A DNA stretch of 64,000 bases, taken from positions 38,177 through 102,176 of the forward strand of contig CAJUKV010000007.1 of the NCBI GenBank assembly GCA_910587305.1. The letters are read 5' to 3'. The translations under genes were made by a program, and so were the position numbers. This document shows, one piece after another, positions 51,900 to 60,559 of this stretch; within the stretch, counting starts at the first letter, position 1, and each line of letters starts with the position of its first letter. The stretch comes from an uncultured Lachnospiraceae bacterium (GTDB taxonomy: Bacteria; Bacillota; Clostridia; Lachnospirales; Lachnospiraceae). The notes beneath the pieces are model-generated. The model ran no database searches. It had not been told where the DNA came from and worked only from the letters and a program-made list of their open reading frames with translations.

Positions 51900-51946
51900 T
51901 TGACAAATTGAATACCAGCGGCAATTTTTTACCGCCTTTCCCTATG

Positions 51947-51981
51947 CAAAATGCGGAAAGCACAGCGCTCCCCGCATTTTA
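51947..51981 (-). terminator. Hairpin after the DUF885 gene
   Basis: Stem AAAATGCGG/CCGCATTTT just past the stop; the 3' arm ends in TTTT on the minus strand. No longer U-tract. Confidence 0.6.
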
Positions 51982-51993
51982 ATCTTCCGGAAT

Positions 51994-53778
51994 TTATTTC
52001 TGTTCTTCCATCCACTCCTCCATATAATCCTCTATGATATAAAAAGGCGCCGGCCCCGTCCGAAGGATAAAATCATGGAACTGCTTTACATCAAAAGCAT
52101 TCCCCAATTCCTCCTTAGCCATTTCCCTCAAATCGAGAAATTCCAGATATCCGATAAAATAACTGAGATAACTCCCGGGCTCCTCCACAACATAGTCAAA
52201 AATTTCATCTGTTGCGTCCTGATCCTCAACGCCAAAGTCCGCTAAATACTCCGCCACATCTTCCCTGTCCCATCCGTCATAGTGAATCCCTATATCGATA
52301 TAAGCCATGAGCCCAAGAAGACAGGCTTCATTGCCGGCAAGCAAATCAGCAAGAGTTTCATCCGCTCCCGCATAATCATATGCATATTCAAACTCCACAT
52401 AGGTGGCCCACCCTTCCGCATATCCTGTGAAGGAAAACAGATTCCGTATCAGCGGCAGATTCCCCGAAGCGGTATAGGCGTTTTGGTACAAATGGCCCGG
52501 ATACCCTTCGTGGGCCAAGGTGGTATAAAGCTCCATTTTCCCCTCCGCTTCCGCTCCGGTTTGCTTCTGATTGATATAAATCAGGTTGTTTTGGATATCG
52601 TCCACGGGCGTGGTCAGATAAAAGGCCGGACTCATATTTTCCTCCATGGACGGATGGACATATTTAACGGTATATCCCACCTTGGGCGGGTCCGGAAAAT
52701 CTTCCCCGATTTTCCCCTTTAAGTCTTCCAGAATCTCCTCCGGCTCCATATCCGGAAACTGATACGCCATGATATCCTCATAAATCTCCGGATTTTCCCC
52801 CAGCGCATGATAAAGCATCTGATAATAATCCTTAATATACCGCTCAATCCGTTTCTTTTGCTTTTTCACCGAGACATCCGAACCGGTACCCGACCTTAAC
52901 AGATATTCGTAATACGCTTTTCCATCCTCATAATAGCAAATCCCAAGCTCGTTCTTTCCGCTCCCCTTAAGAGCCCTCAGCCCATCAATCAATGTCCGAT
53001 AAGCCTTCACCACCTCTCCGGTAACCAAATCGTGGTTTTCCTTCCGGTATCCTTCCTTCTCCTCCTCCGTAAGCCCCTCAAAGGCGCTTATCTTATCGTT
53101 AAAAACATCTATCATGTAATTGCCTTCCGGTTCCGATATAAAGTCCTCGCATTGGGTGATAATCGCGTCCGCCGCATAGTCGGACATAAAAAGCCCGGCC
53201 TGCGCCTTTTCCTCCTCAAACGCAATAATCTGCCCGGCCATCTCGTCCATTTGAGAGAGCAGGGAAAGATAATCCTCTATATCCCTCCTTGTACGGAAAG
53301 TATATTCCGCCAAAACCACCGGAAGCTGCGACTGATACCCGGTGGTAGGCCCTAACACCTCCGTATAAAGCGTCAAATCCTTCACGGAAAGCTCCGTCTC
53401 CACATAATCCAACAAAATATCGTAGGTAAGACGCTGCTCTTTAGACAAATTCTTTCTGTTAAACCGAAGGAGCCTATCCTTCATTTCCTCAAGCTCCCGC
53501 ACATTCTCCTTAAAATCATCCACACCATAAGAGCCAAGCGAAATCTCATAATCCGTAATGCCGAAATTTTCAGGATGCGCAAGGGTATAGTGCAGATTGA
53601 TGGTATTCTCCGCAACATCCTCCTTAAACAGCGTATCCACATACGCGTCAAAAGCGGCGGGGCCGTTGGTTTTGTCCAGCCATACTACCATCCCTACCGC
53701 CCCGAAAACCAAAATACCTGCAACTACCGCCACCGCAAGAAGCAGCCTTCCCGAACGTTTCTTCCCTTCACTTTCCAT
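51994..53778 (-). CDS. DUF885 metallopeptidase-like protein
   Basis: A 594-residue protein with an N-terminal membrane or signal segment (LLLAVAVVAGILVFGAVGMVVW) and no lipobox. The DUF885 signature TLAHEGYPGHLYQNAY gives two His and a Glu as likely zinc ligands (HExxxH-like), with later EGWATYVEFEYAY. DUF885 proteins are thought to be dipeptidyl- or carboxypeptidase-like; none of the neighbours helps assign a substrate. Monocistronic on the minus strand. Confidence 0.88.
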   Translation of the reverse strand: MESEGKKRSGRLLLAVAVVAGILVFGAVGMVVWLDKTNGPAAFDAYVDTLFKEDVAENTINLHYTLAHPENFGITDYEISLGSYGVDDFKENVRELEEMKDRLLRFNRKNLSKEQRLTYDILLDYVETELSVKDLTLYTEVLGPTTGYQSQLPVVLAEYTFRTRRDIEDYLSLLSQMDEMAGQIIAFEEEKAQAGLFMSDYAADAIITQCEDFISEPEGNYMIDVFNDKISAFEGLTEEEKEGYRKENHDLVTGEVVKAYRTLIDGLRALKGSGKNELGICYYEDGKAYYEYLLRSGTGSDVSVKKQKKRIERYIKDYYQMLYHALGENPEIYEDIMAYQFPDMEPEEILEDLKGKIGEDFPDPPKVGYTVKYVHPSMEENMSPAFYLTTPVDDIQNNLIYINQKQTGAEAEGKMELYTTLAHEGYPGHLYQNAYTASGNLPLIRNLFSFTGYAEGWATYVEFEYAYDYAGADETLADLLAGNEACLLGLMAYIDIGIHYDGWDREDVAEYLADFGVEDQDATDEIFDYVVEEPGSYLSYFIGYLEFLDLREMAKEELGNAFDVKQFHDFILRTGPAPFYIIEDYMEEWMEEQK

Positions 53779-53932
53779 TTAAATAATTCTCCTTCTCATC
53801 TTTAAAACGAATTATTATGCCGCTTACCATATCTTTACTCCATTGTATCACCTTGCTTTCTAAAGTCAAATGTAACCGTTCGGTCTTTGACTAAACTGTT
53901 ACATACACGTTTTTCACATGTTGGCACGAGGA

Positions 53933-54071
53933 CGCTTGGAAAAAACAGATATTCCAACGTCACCACGCTCTCGCTCTGTAAAAACGTAGCAGACGCTAAA
54001 CTCGTGAAAAACCTCGTTAAGCGCTGACGTTTTTACAAGGGTTCCTTTTGGAATATCTGTTTTTCCCAAGC
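53933..54071. repeat. Family C large palindrome, copy 1
   Basis: Outer 24-base arms (GCTTGG plus AACAGATATTCCAA, one mismatch) enclose a second 11-bp stem TGTAAAAACGT/ACGTTTTTACA and an inner imperfect stem CAGACGCTAAACTCG / CCTCGTTAAGCGCTG. The core is shared with copy 2 in inverted orientation, the outer arms are not. The region 53779-53932 before it shows no gene. Confidence 0.85.
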
Positions 54072-54112
54072 TGTGTATTGGCTGGCTTTAGGAAAATAAC
54101 TCATGCGCTACT

Positions 54113-54345
54113 TTTTATAAGATATATGGAAATATGATTCACGGCGAAAGGATGGTTACTTTACATAAAGTACCCGAAAATGTAGTTCTGTACGAGCAGA
54201 TGGATACTTTTCATAAATTAGTCGGAAGCATAGTCAATGCGGACGGATAGTTATTTTCATAAGGTTGCCGGAAACGTAACCAACGCGGACAGATAGTTAT
54301 TCATAAGGCAGTCAAAAACGTAGCTTCTCCGCGAATAGAAATTCA
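54113..54345 (+). repeat. Five degenerate tandem repeats of about 46 bp
   Basis: Units begin at ATAA/CATAA near 54116, 54164, 54212, 54258 and 54302 and share the pattern CATAAxGT...CCGGAAACGTA...GCGGACxGATAGTTA. In one frame they spell short peptides of the type HKxxxNVxxxAD interrupted by stops, suggesting decayed coding repeats or a non-coding array. The last unit runs into the left arm of palindrome copy 2. Confidence 0.65.
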
Positions 54346-54498
54346 AGGAGGAACCCACCAAACGCTGTCACGCTTTGCGAGCCAGCTTATTGGCTATAAA
54401 AACGCCAGCGCTTAACGAGGTTTTTCACGAGTTTAGCGTCTGCTGCGTTTTTATAGAGCGAAAGCGCGGTGACGACTGAATTTCTATTCGCGGAGAAG
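54324..54498. repeat. Family C large palindrome, copy 2
   Basis: Perfect 22-base outer arms (CTTCTCCGCGAATAGAAATT start) enclose a stem TATAAAAACGC/GCGTTTTTATA and the same inner core as copy 1, inverted. The left flank of the core (AACGCTGTCACGCTTTGCGA) also occurs as fragments at 2.5 and 59.0 kb. Confidence 0.87.
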
Positions 54499-54552
54499 TG
54501 GCCGGGCAGCCACTACCCCATCCACCCCACGCAAAAACTACCCCATATCAAG

Positions 54553-54581
54553 TTGCCAAAATCCCCCTATTTTGCTATAAT
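54553..54581 (+). promoter_or_regulatory. Promoter of the hemerythrin gene
   Basis: TTGCCA, 17 bases, TATAAT, about 90 bases before the start codon. Confidence 0.75.
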
Positions 54582-54670
54582 CAACTTCGTACATACAAAA
54601 CCAGTTAGTGCAAAGACAAAACTATAAAGCAATACCGCAACCGCAGCTTGCAATCACCAGGAGGTCTGAA

Positions 54671-55558
54671 ATGATGAATGAAATAATCTGGAATGACGAT
54701 TTTAACATTGGTGTGGAGATTATCGACAGCGCCCACCAGCGATTATTCTCTATTGTACGGCGTATCATGAAAATGATTGATGAAAATAAAAATCAGCAGC
54801 TGGCCTGTGAAGAAGGAGTAAAATTTTTTAAGAACTACGCGGCGCAGCATTTTGCCGAGGAAGAGGAGTATATGCGTTCCATCAATTATCAGGGCTATGC
54901 CATGCACAAAAAGCTCCATGATAATCTGCGGGATAAAACCCTTCCCCGCCTTCAACAAGATTTAAAAGATACCGGTTATTCTTCTGAATCTGTCGACCGC
55001 TTTCTGGGTATCTGCATAAGCTGGCTTACCGGGCACATTATGATTGAGGATAAGGCCATCACCGGCAAAGTTTTCAGCAAATGGGATTCCACCCAGGAGG
55101 AGTCCATAAACAAGGCGCTTAAAAATGGAATCATGGAGGTAATGTGGGAGGTTTTTGGTTTAAAATCCCGTATATTCAGCGAATACTACGGCGGCGAAAG
55201 CTTTGGCCGTACCGTCAATTACATCCTTTATTATATCTCTCCCGAGGGCAAACCCCTATGGGTTATCTTGTCCATAGAAGAGACGCTGATTCTTTCCACC
55301 ATCGGTAAAATACTTGGTTCCGAGTTAGACAAAATAAACAGCACCATCCTTTCCGCCACCAAATTTATGTCCCAGCAGTTTCTCCGCCGTATTGGCGCTT
55401 ATTTCCAGGTTAAGGAAGGGTCGTATGTTCAAAAAAAGGATCTTCTGATTAATGATGACGCCATGAAACAAATCTTCGCCAAACGCAATCCACAGTACAG
55501 TCTTCTTTTGCATACGGATGTGGGATGCCTTGCCCTATGTATCAAAGAACGATTATAG
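54671..55558 (+). CDS. Bacteriohemerythrin with C-terminal domain of unknown type
   Basis: A 295-residue protein. Residues 1-135 are a complete hemerythrin four-helix bundle with all diiron ligands: H22 (DSAHQRLF), H60/E64 (QHFAEEEE), H79/H83 (MHKKLHDN), H122/D127 (GHIMIEDK). This should bind oxygen or sense it reversibly. Residues about 150-295 (GGESFGRTVNYILYYI, then ILSATKFMSQQFLRRIGAYF) are a separate domain that I do not recognise with confidence; a weak likeness to CheX-type folds is possible. Such a pairing suggests oxygen sensing rather than storage. AGGAGG lies 6 bases before the first of two ATGs. Confidence 0.88.
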   Translation: MMNEIIWNDDFNIGVEIIDSAHQRLFSIVRRIMKMIDENKNQQLACEEGVKFFKNYAAQHFAEEEEYMRSINYQGYAMHKKLHDNLRDKTLPRLQQDLKDTGYSSESVDRFLGICISWLTGHIMIEDKAITGKVFSKWDSTQEESINKALKNGIMEVMWEVFGLKSRIFSEYYGGESFGRTVNYILYYISPEGKPLWVILSIEETLILSTIGKILGSELDKINSTILSATKFMSQQFLRRIGAYFQVKEGSYVQKKDLLINDDAMKQIFAKRNPQYSLLLHTDVGCLALCIKERL

Positions 55559-55660
55559 AAAGCCCTCCGAAGACAAGTCAAAGACTCCGCTGCAAGCTGA
55601 CGTGGCATCAAACTTGTAGCGCAGCAAGCTGCGGGGCAAAAGGCCCTCGCAGGAATAGAC

Positions 55661-55706
55661 AGCCCGGGATTTTGCGGTAAAAGCAAAGTCCCGGGCTGAA
55701 TATTTC
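55661..55706 (+). terminator. Terminator of the hemerythrin gene
   Basis: Stem AGCCCGGGA/TCCCGGGCT with an inner TTTTGC/GCAAAG pairing in the loop and the tail GAATATTTCGCTTT. It lies about 100 bases past the stop. Confidence 0.75.
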
Positions 55707-55747
55707 GCTTTAAATTGCTGCTCTTTTGAAGGCGCAAGTGCGCCTGG

Positions 55748-57640
55748 CTATCTTATAATCTGATTCCAGCCTGTAATTCCGATAATATCTTTTGCAAAAT
55801 CCGTATGGGCGGCATGTTCCGACGTATCAATATATTTAAACACATCGTAAATCTGCTTACGTCTACCCCCCGCATCGCAAAGGCCAAAGGCAAGTCCCTG
55901 GGCAACCTCCTCCCCCGCATCCGTCTCTCTGTTTAGTAAAAATCCGTCAATTTCAGGATAAGCCTCCACTTTGTAATAAGCGTATGCAAAAGCTGCTGCC
56001 TGCAAAGCCTCCCCCGCATGGGAGGTATACCCCTGTTCGCTGAGCAAAATACTGCGCACCTCGCCGCTTCTGTCCCTGAAATGCGACTGCTTCATATAAT
56101 TTATCAAAACCTCTATGTTGGCCATGGTAATCATGGAAGTGCCCGCGCTGTGCTCCACATATCTGGAACCCTGCCAGGTTCTGGCCTCTGTCAGCGGAAC
56201 GTTATAGGGATGCTGGGCCACCCCCCAGTCAATATTTCCCTTGGACGAAATATTTCTGTTAAACACGTCCAAAATATCCCTGCCGTCATAATTGGTATTA
56301 TTTTTGATATTCCGGTCCCACTGCTGGTCTATGGAAATGTAAACACTTGCGCTGCTGCTTACGCTCTTAATCGCCGTATAAAATACCCGAAACGCCTTGG
56401 CATACTCTTCCACATAGGTTTCAATATCCGTGTAGGCCATGTGGTTCCACTCTTTGCGGGCGTTAATTTCATTGGCGATAATCCAGTTGGATATTCTTCC
56501 GTGGGTATTATCCGAATACCGCTCCGCCAAAAACGACCCTACCGCCGCCATATATTCCACACCGGATTCTTCCGCGCCGTTGAACATGTAGTAAGGCGCC
56601 GAGCCGCCGCCCCTTGCCTGGGGATGAATCAGCTGGGAATAGGTGGAGGAATAATTGTTTAAAATAATTGCCGTGGTGGTAATTCCTTTGGCGGTCAACG
56701 TGCCGAACACAATATCGTATTCCGCCACCACCTGCCCGTTAAAAGAATATGTTTTCCCATTGTAGGTATAATAAATCGTAGGATAAGCCGCGCTTGAGGT
56801 GGGGCCAAGCAATCTGGCCACCGGTATATTGTAGGCCGCCTGCTTTACGCCCAGATCATCCAACTCACCGCCCCTTAATTTATTGGGGTCCACCAGAAGT
56901 CCTTTTTTAGAGGCTGGCTGCTGGTAAACGGAGCCGAATCTGGCAATTGCCTCAGGATTGGTGATGTAGCTGGGCATACTTACGGGCACATACTGTCCGT
57001 CCTTCTTTACGGCAATCACAAACTTTTTGAATAATTTGCTGCCCGCAAGATTATAATTCAGGCTGGTTTTTAAGTTGATGGAGCTGTTCTTATAGTCCCT
57101 GTCCAGATAGTCGGCGGACTCCGAAATGCTGTTATCATAGGTGTTCAGGGCAAAAAGATAATAGTATTTGTCATCGCTTTTGGGAATCCCCTCCCCCTCT
57201 AAGGTGACGGAGATCTTTTTGCTATCGTCAATGATACATTCCGTTATATCGGCAAAATCCGCCGGATTTTCCGGAAGCTCCATCGTTGCGGGACGCTTCT
57301 TAAAGGAATCCCATACCGCCCCTCCCGCCGTTACAATGTGGCCGGTGACATCGCTGCCGATCTCCTCCTCCACTTCCGGTACTTCGATTTCTTCCTTGAT
57401 GTCAGGCGCCTTTTGTACCTCCTGCTTCGGCTCCTTCTCCCTGGAAAACAGCAGAAAAGCCACCGCCGCTCCGCCGGCCACCAACACGACGCCCATCAAG
57501 ACCGCCGCTATTTTGATGAGCCTGCGCATATCCTTCTTATCCCCTTTGCCGGGCCTGCGCCTTTTGGCCTTTTTTGCCTTTGGGGTTTTCACAGGTTTAT
57601 CTTCCGCCGGTTTCCCGTTTTTTCCGGTTAAAAAATTCAT
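55748..57640 (-). CDS. DUF5722 glycosidase-like protein with membrane anchor
   Basis: A 630-residue protein. A Lys/Arg-rich cytoplasmic start leads to one helix (residues about 41-65, IKIAAVLMGVVLVAGGAAVAF) and an acidic linker, so the bulk is extracellular. Residues about 225-625 match DUF5722. Two glutamates sit as in clan GH-A glycosidases: E391 in SNWIIANEINARKEW (NE motif, acid/base) and E535 in ILLSEQGYTS (nucleophile). A cell-surface glycan-cleaving role is likely but unproven. It starts within the last codons of rarA (ATGA overlap), an odd pairing for a replication-repair gene. Confidence 0.85.
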   Translation of the reverse strand: MNFLTGKNGKPAEDKPVKTPKAKKAKRRRPGKGDKKDMRRLIKIAAVLMGVVLVAGGAAVAFLLFSREKEPKQEVQKAPDIKEEIEVPEVEEEIGSDVTGHIVTAGGAVWDSFKKRPATMELPENPADFADITECIIDDSKKISVTLEGEGIPKSDDKYYYLFALNTYDNSISESADYLDRDYKNSSINLKTSLNYNLAGSKLFKKFVIAVKKDGQYVPVSMPSYITNPEAIARFGSVYQQPASKKGLLVDPNKLRGGELDDLGVKQAAYNIPVARLLGPTSSAAYPTIYYTYNGKTYSFNGQVVAEYDIVFGTLTAKGITTTAIILNNYSSTYSQLIHPQARGGGSAPYYMFNGAEESGVEYMAAVGSFLAERYSDNTHGRISNWIIANEINARKEWNHMAYTDIETYVEEYAKAFRVFYTAIKSVSSSASVYISIDQQWDRNIKNNTNYDGRDILDVFNRNISSKGNIDWGVAQHPYNVPLTEARTWQGSRYVEHSAGTSMITMANIEVLINYMKQSHFRDRSGEVRSILLSEQGYTSHAGEALQAAAFAYAYYKVEAYPEIDGFLLNRETDAGEEVAQGLAFGLCDAGGRRKQIYDVFKYIDTSEHAAHTDFAKDIIGITGWNQIIR

Positions 57641-58974
57641 ATCTTTTCGTTTCCTTCTATTCTTCTGATTCGTTTCATGTGCTCTTTGATTTTTACCTCA
57701 TACCCGTTGCCCGAGGGATGATAAAATTCCCTTCCCGTAAGCTCATAAGGCAGATACTGCTGCTCCACGTAATGACCCGGATAATCGTGGGCGTACAAAT
57801 ACCCTGCGCCGTGTCCTAACTTTGCCGCGCCTTTGTAATGGGCATCCTGCAAATGCGCCGGTATGGGCAGATTTCCCGTCTTTTCCACAGTCTCCATAGC
57901 CTCCCCGATTGCCTTCACACAAGCATTGCTTTTGGGCGCGCTGGCCACGTACAAAGCCGCCTGAGACAAAATAATCTCGGCTTCCGGCATCCCCACACGC
58001 TCCGCCGCAAGGGATGCGTTTACCGCCACCTGGATCGCCTGGGGATCCGCGTTTCCCACATCCTCCGCCGCGCAAATCATAATCCGCCTTGCCACAAAAG
58101 TAACGCTTTCCCCGGCATAAAGCATCCTTGCCAGATAGTAAACCGCCGCATCCGGGTCGGAGCCTCTCATACTTTTGATAAAAGCGGAAATCGTATCATA
58201 GTGGTTATCCCCGGTCTTATCATAGCGCACCGCTCTTTTCTGAATACATTCCTGGGCCACGTCCAATGTAATATGTATCTTGCCATCCTCGGACCGCTCG
58301 GTAGTCATTATCCCAAGTTCAATGGCGTTTAAAGCGCTTCTTGCGTCTCCCCCCGCCATATCCGCCAAAAACTCCATGGCGTCTTCCTCTAAAACGGCGT
58401 CATAGGCCCCCATCCCCTTTTCACCGTCGTAGACGGCCCTTCGCAAAAGCTCCTTGATATCCTCCTTCTCAAGAGGCTTTAACTCAAAAATCACGGAGCG
58501 GGATAAAAGCGCCCCGTTCACCTCAAAATACGGATTTTCCGTGGTGGCACCTATGAGAATAACCGTTCCGTCCTCCACAAAGGGAAGCAGATAGTCCTGC
58601 TGGCTCTTGTTGAACCGGTGTATCTCATCAATGAAAAGTATGGTCTTTTTGCCATACATTCCCATAGTGTCCCTGGCCGCCTTTACAACCTCCTCCATGT
58701 CCTTTTTCCCGGCCACAGTGGCGTTGATCTGAGTAAACTCCGCGCTGGTGGTCCTAGCAATCACCCTGGCGAGGGTGGTTTTGCCTGTGCCCGGCGGCCC
58801 ATAAAAAATAAGAGAACTCAGCTTATCCGCCTTGATTGCCCGGTACAAAAGCCTGTCCCTGCCAATAATATGCCGCTGTCCCACCACCTCCTCCAAGGTT
58901 GTTGGCCGAAGCCTTGCCGCTAACGGAGACTCCTTCTCCCTGCTGGCCGTGCGCATATATTCAAATAAATCCAT
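57637..58974 (-). CDS. rarA: Replication-associated recombination protein A (RarA/MgsA)
   Basis: A 445-residue AAA+ ATPase acting at stalled replication forks. It shows Walker A FYGPPGTGKTTLARV, Walker B TILFIDEIHRFNKSQQD, sensor GATTENPYFEVN, arginine finger region LLSRSVIFEL and the C-terminal MgsA tetramerisation domain (RMLYAGESVTFVARRIMI). Start MDLFEYMRTAS is the family-typical one; an ATG four codons upstream is an alternative. Confidence 0.95.
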   Translation of the reverse strand: MDLFEYMRTASREKESPLAARLRPTTLEEVVGQRHIIGRDRLLYRAIKADKLSSLIFYGPPGTGKTTLARVIARTTSAEFTQINATVAGKKDMEEVVKAARDTMGMYGKKTILFIDEIHRFNKSQQDYLLPFVEDGTVILIGATTENPYFEVNGALLSRSVIFELKPLEKEDIKELLRRAVYDGEKGMGAYDAVLEEDAMEFLADMAGGDARSALNAIELGIMTTERSEDGKIHITLDVAQECIQKRAVRYDKTGDNHYDTISAFIKSMRGSDPDAAVYYLARMLYAGESVTFVARRIMICAAEDVGNADPQAIQVAVNASLAAERVGMPEAEIILSQAALYVASAPKSNACVKAIGEAMETVEKTGNLPIPAHLQDAHYKGAAKLGHGAGYLYAHDYPGHYVEQQYLPYELTGREFYHPSGNGYEVKIKEHMKRIRRIEGNEKI

Positions 58975-59015
58975 TTCAATATCCATGCCCTTTTTTCATT
59001 TACAAACTATCGATA

Positions 59016-59063
59016 ACAAACGCTGTCACGCTTCACGCGCCAGCTCATTATAACAAAAAACGT
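59016..59063 (+). repeat. Partial family C repeat
   Basis: AACGCTGTCACGCTTCACGC and CAGCTCATTATAAC match the left flank of palindrome copy 2 (54361-54396). It lies in the gap between rarA and the carboxypeptidase gene. Confidence 0.7.
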
Positions 59064-59080
59064 AAACCGCTTCCCGGCTC

Positions 59081-60559
59081 CTATCCCAAAAACTGCTTAT
59101 ACAGACCGGAATGGTCATAAATGCACCGCCAGGGACTGTTCGCATTCACTGTCACGCACACATATCCATTTCCGTCCTTTCCCCTGGCATAGCTGGCCGC
59201 ACAGCTCCCGGACTGCTCTACATAACCGGTCTTTGCATAGATAACCTCACCGCCGCTGTCCTTGTCTTCAATCCTGCGCAAAAACCAATTGGAAAGCTCA
59301 ATCCCTTCGGGATGCTGCTCCGTGGCTGAGGTGGTATAAATATGTGCCGACAAAAACTCCCTGCACAACTCATTGTCCACCGCCGCCGCCAGAATCATGG
59401 CGATATCGTAAACCGTGGAATAATGATCTTCATCAAAAACACCCACACAGTTTGTAAAATGTGAAGTCTCTGATAAGCCCATCTCCTCCAGCTTTTCATT
59501 CATCAGTTCCACAAAAGCTTCCTGACTTCCGGCCACATAAACGGCAAGCCCCACCGCCGCATCCGCCCCGGAGGGAAGCACTGTTCCATAAAATAAATCC
59601 CGCACAGTTACCGTCTCATCCTTATCAAACCCTGCGCTGCTGCATTTGTGCCTGAACCCGTAATCCGTAATATCAAGCGTAATCGTTAAGGTGTCGTCCA
59701 AATCTCCTACATCTTCCACATGCTCCGCTGCCACCAGGACAGTCATAATCTTCGTCATGGAAGCCGGATTGATTCTCTCCTGATAATCCTTCTGGGCGAG
59801 AATGCTTTCCGCGTCCAAATCAATCAACAGCGCATATTTGCTGAAAAAATCGTCCCCGGATGCAAGCTTATCCTCCACATTAAGCGTATTTTCCGTAAGT
59901 TGCGCTTTATGAATTTTATGGCCGCCCGCTTCTTCTAACAGCCCGAACGCGCTGTCCATCTGGGGCTGCATCTTTGTCCTGATAAAGACGCCTGTCTCAC
60001 TTTGAAAGGGCGGCCTGTCTGCTTTTGAGAACTCGCCGATTTCCTTATTTTTTCCTGCCGTATCGCCTTTCTTTAAGTCGCCTGTCTCCTGTTTTTCCTC
60101 CGGCGTATCGCCTTTCTTTAAACCGCCCGCCTCCTGTTTTTCTTCCGGCGTATCGCCTTTCTTTAAACCGCCTGCCTCCTGATTTTCTTCCGGCGTATCG
60201 CTTTTCATTAAGCCGCCCGCCTCCTGATTTTCTTTCGTCGTATCTTTCTCTTTTAAATCGGCTTCTTCTTCCTCTCCTGTCTCCGGCGACCCTGCGGCCA
60301 CAGATACTTCTTCTTCGCTTCTTCCCATGTCCGCCGTTTGCGCGTCCCTGTGCCGCACCATCCCTTTTCCATCGTTTTTCGAAGGCCCGCGAAAAATCCC
60401 TGTTACCCAAAGCGCCAAAAGCAGCGCCACAATCACTCCCGTAGCAGGCGGCCCAAACTTCCTGAAAAGCATCTGCCTGCGCTTGCTGCGCCGCATCCGC
60501 TCAATCCGATCCCTGTGCCGCTTCCTTGCCGCTTCCTCGTCATTTAATTGCTCTATCAC
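59081..60559 (-). CDS. D-alanyl-D-alanine carboxypeptidase (S11) with repeat linker
   Basis: A 492-residue membrane-anchored protein. Basic start, one helix at about 40-56 (TGVIVALLLALWVTGIF), then a charged linker with five 15-residue repeats (106-180), then a penicillin-binding S11 domain: S267-x-x-K270 in NPASMTKIMTVL, SxN position read as S330-G-A in LPSGADAAVG, and KTG in YAKTGYVEQSG. It should trim the terminal D-Ala of peptidoglycan stem peptides outside the membrane. It starts with GTG directly after the stop of the photoproduct-lyase-like gene, using GAGGA within that gene. Confidence 0.9.
   Translation of the reverse strand: MIEQLNDEEAARKRHRDRIERMRRSKRRQMLFRKFGPPATGVIVALLLALWVTGIFRGPSKNDGKGMVRHRDAQTADMGRSEEEVSVAAGSPETGEEEEADLKEKDTTKENQEAGGLMKSDTPEENQEAGGLKKGDTPEEKQEAGGLKKGDTPEEKQETGDLKKGDTAGKNKEIGEFSKADRPPFQSETGVFIRTKMQPQMDSAFGLLEEAGGHKIHKAQLTENTLNVEDKLASGDDFFSKYALLIDLDAESILAQKDYQERINPASMTKIMTVLVAAEHVEDVGDLDDTLTITLDITDYGFRHKCSSAGFDKDETVTVRDLFYGTVLPSGADAAVGLAVYVAGSQEAFVELMNEKLEEMGLSETSHFTNCVGVFDEDHYSTVYDIAMILAAAVDNELCREFLSAHIYTTSATEQHPEGIELSNWFLRRIEDKDSGGEVIYAKTGYVEQSGSCAASYARGKDGNGYVCVTVNANSPWRCIYDHSGLYKQFLG
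60020..60244 (-). repeat. Five 45-bp tandem repeats in the carboxypeptidase linker
   Basis: Each unit encodes a 15-residue copy of DTPEExQEAGGLKKG; the central three are nearly identical, the outer two diverged. Units are a multiple of three, so copy-number change would alter linker length only. Confidence 0.92.

Noticed and set aside
60045..60444. Repetitive frames on both strands overlapping the carboxypeptidase linker
   Set aside because: They only reflect the 45-bp repeats read in other frames; the S11 protein frame is the supported one.
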